From NCBI GenBank assembly GCA_039000515.1, contig JBCFYV010000925.1:62001-126000 (forward strand): 64,000 bases of DNA. The letters run 5' to 3'. Under the pieces are notes generated by a model. That model was not told the origin of the DNA. It did not search any database and saw nothing but the letters and a program-made list of their open reading frames with translations. The stretch comes from Timema cristinae. Its lineage: Eukaryota; Arthropoda; Insecta; Phasmatodea; Timematidae. The position numbers and the translations under genes were made by a program. Positions 57,561-64,000 of the stretch are shown one piece after another (position 1 is the stretch's first letter; each line of letters starts with the position of its first letter).

Positions 57561-57699
57561 AGTAAAATGCAAACAAAAGAACATTTTAATCAGTAATCCA
57601 CCCAGTGAACTTAGTGCAACTCTACAAAGTTTCTTGGATAGTATATCCACTAAGTGGGGTAAATGTGATGTATTCCCTTATCAAATTTCTTTATCTAAT

Positions 57700-58970
57700 T
57701 TCATAAACCTGTCAGATCTCCACCCTATTCTTGTTCACCACATAAGTTAAAAGCTTTTAGAGAACATGTCCAGGATCTACTTGATAAGGATATGATTAGA
57801 CTTTCCTGTTCTGCATACGCTAGCCCTGCATTTATAATCCCCCAAAAAGATGGCGGACATAGACTGATAGTCGGCTACAGGAACATGAATAAACAGATTT
57901 TCTCTAACCCTTACCCTATGCCCACTGTTGAAAGTGCCTTTCAACATTTAGATTAACTAATTTAATAGACCTGAATGCTAGTTTTCTTCAGTGTCCATTT
58001 ACTGAGGATTCTAAGCAATATACAGCTTTTGCTATCCCTTGGGGCTGTTATCAATATAATCGAGTCCCCCTTGGGATTACTTGTGGAGGAGCAGCTTTGA
58101 GTCGAGTTTAAGACCATATTTTGTTAGATTTTAAATTCAAATTTGCGTTTAATTACTTAGACTACACCTGTGTGTATAGTCAGTCCTTAGAAGAGCATTA
58201 TGAACATGTCATATAAGTTTTGCAGCGTCTTAGAGAGGCAGGTCTAACTGTGAACCCGGATAAAGTGACGTGGGGCACTGATTGTATTAAATATTTGGGT
58301 TGTGTAATTTCTAGGGGAAATATCCTTGTAGACCCGGAGCGGATTATTCCTATAGTTAATTTTCCAGCCCCCAATAATCTGAAACAAGTTCAACGCTTTG
58401 TGGGGATGTGTGCCTATTATTCGAGGTTTATTCCTTCTTTTTCGGAGTTTGCAGCTCGTTAAACCAGTTAAAAAAGAAAGGTATACAATTTGCCTGGGGA
58501 AATGAACAAAAAACCGTTTTTTCTAAACTTAAACGAAGTTTGGTGTCCCCTAAGGTACTGAGAATGCATGATTTTTTGCTTCCTTTTGAACTTAAGGTAG
58601 ATGCTTCATCCTATGCCCTCGGAGCCGTCATGTCTCAGCGATATTCTGAAGGGTTACTTCCGGTAACTTTTGTAAGCAATTCTTTAAATGAGGCTCAGAA
58701 GATGTACTGTCCGTATGAAAAGGAATGTCTTGCATGCGTATTTAGAATTGAGAAATTTGCAGATTATCTAGAACAACGCACGTTCGTTTTGTATACAGAT
58801 AATAGTGCTTTATCTTGGATGTTTAATCACCCTAAACAATTAGGAAAGATTAGTCGTTGGGTTTTAAGGTTGTCTCAATTCAAATTTACCACTGTACATG
58901 TATCGGGGAAAGAAAATGTAGTTGCTGATGTTTTATCACGCATCAATGAGGGAGTGTTCCCAATACTTGC
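57700..58970 (+). pseudogene. Gypsy reverse transcriptase and RNase H, catalytic site mutated
   Basis: RT blocks appear in order: LLDKDMIRLSCSAYASPAFI, PQKDGGHRLIVGYRNMNKQ, FSNPYPMPTVESAFQHL, LIDLNASFLQ, QYTAFAIPWGCYQYNRVPLG, then YLDYTCVYS at 58154-58180, where the catalytic YxDD has its second Asp replaced by Tyr. Then LREAGLTVNPDKV, YLGCVISRG and RFVGMCAYYSRFIPSF. A frameshift near 58460 leads to the RNase H part (58470-58970): KVDASSYALGAVMS, CPYEKECLA, YTDNSALSWM and GKENVVADVLSR supply the four acidic residues. Breaks at 57955, 58108 and 58216 add further stops. It is inactive. Confidence 0.85.
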
Positions 58971-59029
58971 TTGTATTAACCCTACTAACATAAATGTAAT
59001 TAGTACTATCCCTGAATCATTTGTGTCCT

Positions 59030-59960
59030 TAAGAGCACATCAACTGGATGACCCCTATTGTAGGGAGATTATTGATCGTTTAGGTCAAGGTGATAATGTA
59101 GAAGATTTTATTATACATAGAGATTTGCTATGTGTGCGGGGTAAGAACAACAAAGGTAGAAATATTTTTGTTCCTAATTAATTAAGGGATATAATTCTTA
59201 GATATTTTCTTAACTCCTCCTTTGGAGGCCACTTGGGAATTTGAAAACGCATCGTAAGATTGCATAGGAGTTTATTTGGCTCAATATGTACCAGAATGTT
59301 AGACAGTGGATTAGGAAGTGTGATGGGTGTTTAGGTGCCAAGCCTCCACAGAACACTCGTTATGGGTTGCACGCTGCAGATTTCGCTCATAACCCCTGGG
59401 ATATTTTGTTTGTTGACTTCGTGGGCCATCACTCGTTCTACCAATGGGAATACCTGTGTTCTTAATCTCATCGATGGGTTTTCTAAGTTTGTTGTTATTA
59501 TCCGTCTTAAAAACATGAAAGGTTCAACCACCGTTAAAGACTTGTCTGATCGAGTGTGGGCGATTTTTGGTGCTCCTGGAAATATAGTAATTGATAATGG
59601 ACCGTGTTTTAGATCCAAGATTTTTCATGACATGTGTTTTGCATGGATTGTGGGATCCCCTCTTATTATGAAAGGTGTAAATTTGCCATTCGTAATTTGC
59701 GGAGATCCAGGGCCAGGGTGGCCGTGGCTTACAACCGAGGTCCGTTGCCTGTAAATGTGTCTGTAAAGGACACGGTTATGTGCTGGAACTTCCAATTGAA
59801 TTCAGCTGCCGACAGGATCTCTGCCAAACTCACTCCAAAGTGGAGTGGTCCATGGAGAATTAGATCATTCTTAACTCCTGTATCCGTACTAATCGAACTC
59901 GTGGGGAATGAGCAACAAAGTCGTCGGGCCCATGTAAGCCATTTAAAGAAGTTACCATAA
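59030..59960 (+). pseudogene. Gypsy integrase, internally deleted
   Basis: The zinc-binding region near 59190-59330 is broken (SSFGGHLGI is legible). The core has NTCVLNLIDGFSKFVVIIRL and GAPGNIVIDNGPCFRSKIF (second Asp). After CFAW the expected segment with the catalytic Glu is missing or scrambled. The C-terminal part at 59700-59960 has RARVAVAYNRGPLPV, VKDTVMCWNFQLNSAAD, LTPKWSGPWRIRSFLTPVSV and RRAHVSHLKKLP, the usual end of Gypsy integrases. The element stops at 59958-59960. Confidence 0.75.
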
Positions 59961-60707
59961 GTATTGTATATCTGTATATAAGGGATGTTATAAAATGACA
60001 TAATTTGTAATGCTAACTATAATATTGTGTTGAAGTTTCCTAATAAATCTAGTAGAAAAGGAAAATGTAGAGGTAATCTTTATTTGTAAAACGTAAATTG
60101 AATATGTAAATTAAAAGTAGATGGAAAATCCTATATTCAATCTTCACATTAAAGGATGAATGTACATTTTTGTAGGGAGTAGACACACACATAGCTATGT
60201 GTATGTGTATAAAGTATATCTAAATTAAATTGAAAGTATCATTAGAAAGATTCAGTTAGAATCTAGATCTATTAATAATTTTCTCCTGATAAGAACAATA
60301 TATTTGATCTATTTCCTGTTGTAACCATTAATATGTAAAGTAAATATCTTTATAAAGATTTTCTAATTATTACCCTTGTTGGGGTTTTTGTTTCAAATCT
60401 TTATTGTACGTGAATCTGAGGTAATCTTGTGTATGCCCTCTATCTGACTTTTCTTCTCCACTCCCTTCCTTTCCATCGGTAATGGTCTTCTTTGGATCTC
60501 TGTTTTGTGCCATGAAAGAAGAGGACGAGCGTGTTCTGCAAGCCGGATAACTTCGGTGTAGTTGTTGTTGCCTACTCCCAAAGGGAAAGATGTATTAGTG
60601 GATGTGTCCTCGCCATAAATTGTTGACTCCCACGCTGAGAGCCTCCTTTGAAGGGTAGGAGAGTTGTAGCATGTCAATTATGTAAAATTGACATCCACAC
60701 CATGAGC
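59961..60707. other. Non-coding flank, candidate 3' LTR
   Basis: TGTTATAAAATG at 59985 follows a purine run and could open a 3' LTR. CATCCACA near 60691-60698 could close it. With no 5' copy this is not supported further. Confidence 0.25.
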
Positions 60708-61045
60708 CTAAATAAAAATACTAAATTATGATAATTATTATAGCGGAATCCAAAGAAGAGAAATAAAATTGACATATTTAGGAATAATCTGCTTCAACAC
60801 CTACTTTTCCCGACTGTATGGGCTCGGATAGAGTCACCATGCTTCCGAGAGGAAAATACTACAAGTGTGTAAAATAACACTCACGAGATGAATCCTTATA
60901 AAAAAAAAATACTATAGCTGAATCCAAAGAAGATAATTAAAACTGATTTATTTAGTAATAATATCCTTCAAGACTTACTCATCATAATAGGATGTGCTCT
61001 GATACAATCACCATGTTTTCAAGGAAATTACGACGAGTATGGTGG
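60708..61045 (+). repeat. Diverged tandem duplication, unit about 190 bp
   Basis: Two successive copies (about 60708-60880 and 60900-61045) share AAAAATACTA, TAGC(G/T)GAATCCAAAGAAGA, ATATTTAGGAATAAT-like, CTTCAA(C/G)AC(C/T)TAC, GGGCTCGGATAGAGTCACCATG versus GTGCTCTGATACAATCACCATG (shown only in part: TCACCATG), and GAGGAAA/AAGGAAA. Divergence is about 25 percent by eye. There is no coding potential. Confidence 0.6.
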
Positions 61046-62609
61046 GGGCACCAGCATGGAAAATATCAATTAATAACCGTCATGTCCTTGTGACGTCACT
61101 GTCATACGTCATACGTCACATAATCTATGTAATACACTTTTAAATACCTCTTACATAACTACCCTCTCCAATATTCTTATTTCCGGTCGACTAGATACAC
61201 CCTGGCAATTACTACTCCGAAGTTGATGGTAATTCTTGTTTTTCTTTAGTAGAAAGGATTCATGGTGTTTTAAAAGTGGTCTTTTAGTTTTTGTTTTACA
61301 TTAACGACTTATTATTAATTGTCATTTTTTATAATTATACATCAAAGAATTCCCAAAGTCAGGAGTGAGATCTCACAATTTCAAGATGATTTAGAAGGAA
61401 AAGGTAAAATAAAATATATTTCTTAATAAATTACTTAATCAGTGGCGCACCCAGACATTTACTTTGGGGGAGGTATTCAATCAAGGTTGTATCAAGAATG
61501 AAATTTTGATGGAGAGAGCGGGTTCGGTATTGCACAGCCCCCTAACTCATGAAGGCCGATAATATTTATGAATATTAAATGCTTTTAAAATTAATTTGAA
61601 GTAGTTTTATAGTAACCAAGAGATTTAAATAATGCAAATGTTATCGAAGCTAATATTTGTGCGCTTTTTTAATTTTTAATTTTTTTGTGTAACGGTAAAC
61701 CTTTTGAATATTAGGCTTAAGTCAGAAGCCTGGTCCTAAAATGTAACCTCTACATTCGATACATCTTCAATGTTAAATATTTTAGTTATAGTTTATATTA
61801 TTAGAATTTCTATTAAAATATTCGTGGTATTGGGGAAGGGGGTCAAAAACCTTGTTTGCCCCTCTCTATCTTGGGTGCACCACTGCTTACAGCAAAAGAT
61901 ATGTGTAAATATCTTAACAATAAACCAATTACGTAGTGATAGAGTATTAATAGTCCAAGATAATCTACCCTATTCTTGTACTAACGTTTGTAATTCTTAT
62001 GCTATTAGTAGGTAAGCTACACCAATCACATGTACTTGTAAGCCAACACTCATGCCATCTCTGTATTGCCCAGCGTTTCTCTTTTGTTTCAGACAGTTCT
62101 TTCTGTGTGAGTCGTGTGAGCACGTGTGTTGTAGGCTATAATATGAATAGCCATTGTAATATCACCTTGTATTCTATTTCATTTAAATATATTACTTAAC
62201 ACCTATAATAGTCAGAGTTTACACATATAAATAGTTTCTGGAGCATAAATTCTCAATTTGGGAGACTATTTTTTTCCAAGCTGCATTGTGTGAGATAAGC
62301 TAGGCTTTAAGAAATAGTTTTAATTGCAACGTGAGTTGGACAATCTGCCTGATTCCCTCCCCAAGATCTGATGGACGCTTGATGCTTGTACCACTTCAAT
62401 TTACTCTTATTATGATTATTTTCTTGTGTATTGTTAACTGTGCGCTTTTAATTACACTAGATTAATTGAATAGAATCTGTTCCTTTTATGCATTCAGAAA
62501 TGTACTCATATCATTCTTAGCCCCGACATTAATATTAACTTAAATTTCTAACCATGTAGAAATTGCGATGATCTGCGGTTTGCTGTGTTTTGATGGTTCA
62601 TTACAATTT
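61046..62609. other. AT-rich stretch, nothing recognised
   Basis: Open frames at 61770-62015 and 61999-62199 lack recognisable motifs. No other feature. Confidence 0.5.
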
Positions 62610-62975
62610 GAGGACCACCTTTGTGGTCAGAGGTTCTGGCTACAGACCCGGAGGTCTCGGGTTTGATTCCCGGCGCTTCCAGATTTTCTGAGAGAAGTCT
62701 TTCCAGATTATCTGGGAAGCAGTGTGTATGGAATGGGCTGGACTCAGCCTCTTGTGGATAAATAATTATATACTCAAATTAAGTATTAATGGCTCCAAGT
62801 TTAATGGCTGGAGGCATCGTTGAGATGACCATTCACACCCTCTATACGCAAGAGTAGGCACTAATTCGCCAAACAGTTTGGAAGCCACTTGGCAGGTATA
62901 GACTGAATGCAGGCTGACACCATGGAGTCACTTTTATTACATTATGAGTGTATGGTAATCATCTTTATGGATACA
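62610..62975 (+). mobile_element. tRNA-derived SINE, family 2, longer copy
   Basis: The head has CCACCTTTGTGGTCAGAGG (A box) and GGGTTTGATTCCCGG (B box GGTTTGATTCC). The body has GCTTCCAGATTTTCTG, GAAGCAGTGTGTATGGAATG, ACTCAGCCTCTTGTGG and GATGACCATTCACACCC. The 3' end has CATGGAGTCACTTTTATTAC and runs into an A-rich tail at 62975. The same motif order, reversed, lies at 22140-22342. Confidence 0.75.
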
Positions 62976-64000
62976 TAAAAAAAAAGAGAGAATATGGGAG
63001 TAAGGGGATGGGGGAGGCCTTAAAATTTCCTATGATAACATATGGTTAAGGGGAAATAATAAATGTACCACTGTTCTATAGGCAGACATATTCAAATATT
63101 TCCCTTGAAATAGTCCCTTGACGTCCTTGGACAACGGTGGTTGAGGGTCCTTGGCCCCCAAATTTCCCCTGCAACTTTTATAATACAGAAGACCTATTAA
63201 TTTTCTCAGAACACGCCACGGATTTATTGCAGCAAACTTTAGTATACTTTAACATGATTCACAAAACTAACACAATAAGCTAACTGATCCATTATGGCCA
63301 CCTCTTGTATACCATATATCCATCATCAAACTATAAACGACTGATTTATGAAGATTTCTCAAAATTCAATTTTGACCCAAAAACTTTTTCATTTTAGTAT
63401 TAAATTTTTTAGACAAAAACATATCCAGTGAATATCTCTTCTCGTACCCGTGTCACAATACAACGCACACTTTTCTCTGAGAAGGGACATCTGGAGTGGG
63501 GACACTTCTTCACCTCAAACTTTTATAGGATTGGGGAAAACATCATCGTTTCAAATTGGTGAAAGTCCATAATGGTGCAAGAAGTTGTATTACGTTCCCC
63601 CAAAGAAAATCACGCCCCAAACCGAATACAAATTGTGGGCCTCCTTTGGGGACCCGTCGGCCCATTCTGGTCGGCGATCGCCGACTAGACGACCTGACCA
63701 GGCCGACGCTGAATACTACCAAAATTAATCTCTAAACTATAAAAGTGTTGTTTTGAGCTTATTAGTGTTAAGCTAGTTTGATTTACATAATTGTTTCTAT
63801 AATATACAGCCAAATGTCCTATAATACATTTTTCTATTGTTTTAATTAGAATACTATTGTAGTCTCTCAATAATTTATTAATGGTTGATATGTTAAGTGT
63901 AGTGTTTGAATAAAAAAAGGTCATTTAATGTGATGGAGGAGTCCGTAACACAGGTTGGGTACGTGTTATGTAAGTTGAAACCCTTTGTTAGGTAAGTTAC
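62976..64000. other. Non-coding right end of the window
   Basis: No gene seen. A GC-rich patch with a perfect 16 bp palindrome lies at 63670-63685. The open frame at 63685-63924 has no motif. Confidence 0.5.

Larger units (their letters stand above)
56014..59960 (+). mobile_element. Gypsy-type (Metaviridae) LTR retrotransposon, internal region, broken
   Basis: The order gag, CCHC knuckle, protease, reverse transcriptase, RNase H, integrase is the Gypsy order. Coding sequence runs from about 56014 to 59960 in several frames. A purine run AAGGGA before TGTTATAAAATG at 59979-59996 could be the polypurine tract and the start of a 3' LTR. A matching 5' LTR was not found, so the LTRs may be lost or too diverged. 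Frameshifts, stops and an internal deletion in the integrase show it is dead. Confidence 0.85.

Noticed and set aside
54796..60700. Paired LTRs flanking the Gypsy element
   Set aside because: A candidate 3' LTR start follows a purine run, but I could not align any upstream stretch with it.

Overview
The window looks like AT-rich nuclear DNA from an animal, most likely an arthropod. A hemipteroid insect is plausible, but the species cannot be named from this sequence. The grounds are the mix of mobile elements (Polinton/Maverick, Gypsy LTR, Helitron, several hAT lineages, pogo/Tigger, a Jockey-like LINE, tRNA-derived SINEs), long non-coding stretches without ORFs, satellite-like arrays, and nothing prokaryotic (no operons of intact genes, no rRNA, no tRNA genes). 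I found no convincing single-copy host gene. The window reads as a graveyard of mobile elements.

Layout. 1-8.8 kb: AT-rich DNA with two copies of one tRNA-SINE family, a strongly diverged tandem array (about 2.3-4.3 kb) and a short terminal-inverted-repeat (TIR) element (5.4-5.9 kb). 8.87-10.68 kb: a BED-finger hAT transposase lacking its catalytic Glu and C-terminus, with one preserved hAT-like terminus. 10.9-12.5 kb: a nested palindrome, then about 1 kb of CGATA/ATCGAT-rich simple sequence. 13-15 kb: a reversed SINE and a decayed LINE ORF1. 16.9-18.4 kb: a TIR element and an isolated hAT-like terminus. 20.4-21.2 kb: a tandem array of about 63 bp half-units. 24.33-25.75 kb: a solo LTR with a 4 bp target duplication. 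26.34-29.2 kb: a pogo/Tigger-like element whose transposase carries a C-terminal PHD-like finger. 29.7-32.3 kb: a relic of a GEDTDL-motif protein family and a ZMYM1-like hAT. 32.34-32.95 kb: five tandem repeats, each with an AP-1-type site and most with a CRE-type site.

The centrepiece is 33.25-45.0 kb, a decayed Polinton/Maverick (adintovirus-like) element with every gene on the minus strand. In transcription order these are protein-primed DNA polymerase B, an AT-rich repeat spacer, packaging ATPase, two conserved proteins of unknown role, an rve integrase with a chromodomain, penton-like minor capsid protein, pX-like basic core protein, major capsid protein (the family usually labelled F54H12.2-like), a conserved protein of unknown role, adenain-type cysteine protease, and a last conserved protein split by a SINE with a 10 bp target duplication. 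Together they form a replication-integration-packaging-capsid module. Most are broken by isolated in-frame stops or frameshifts; the ATPase, the protease and one small protein stay open.

47.5-52.5 kb holds a broken Helitron with an N-terminal OTU-like domain, a run of 15-residue repeats, a recognisable HUH/Y2 Rep core and PIF1-like helicase fragments. 53.3-54.8 kb has two related repeat ends in opposite orientation. 56.0-60.0 kb is a broken Gypsy-type retrotransposon (gag with CCHC knuckle, protease, RT with a mutated active site, RNase H, integrase). 60-64 kb is non-coding, with a tandem duplication and another tRNA-SINE.

Limits: motifs were read by eye. Element boundaries without a target duplication, and all similarity-based family names, need a database search.
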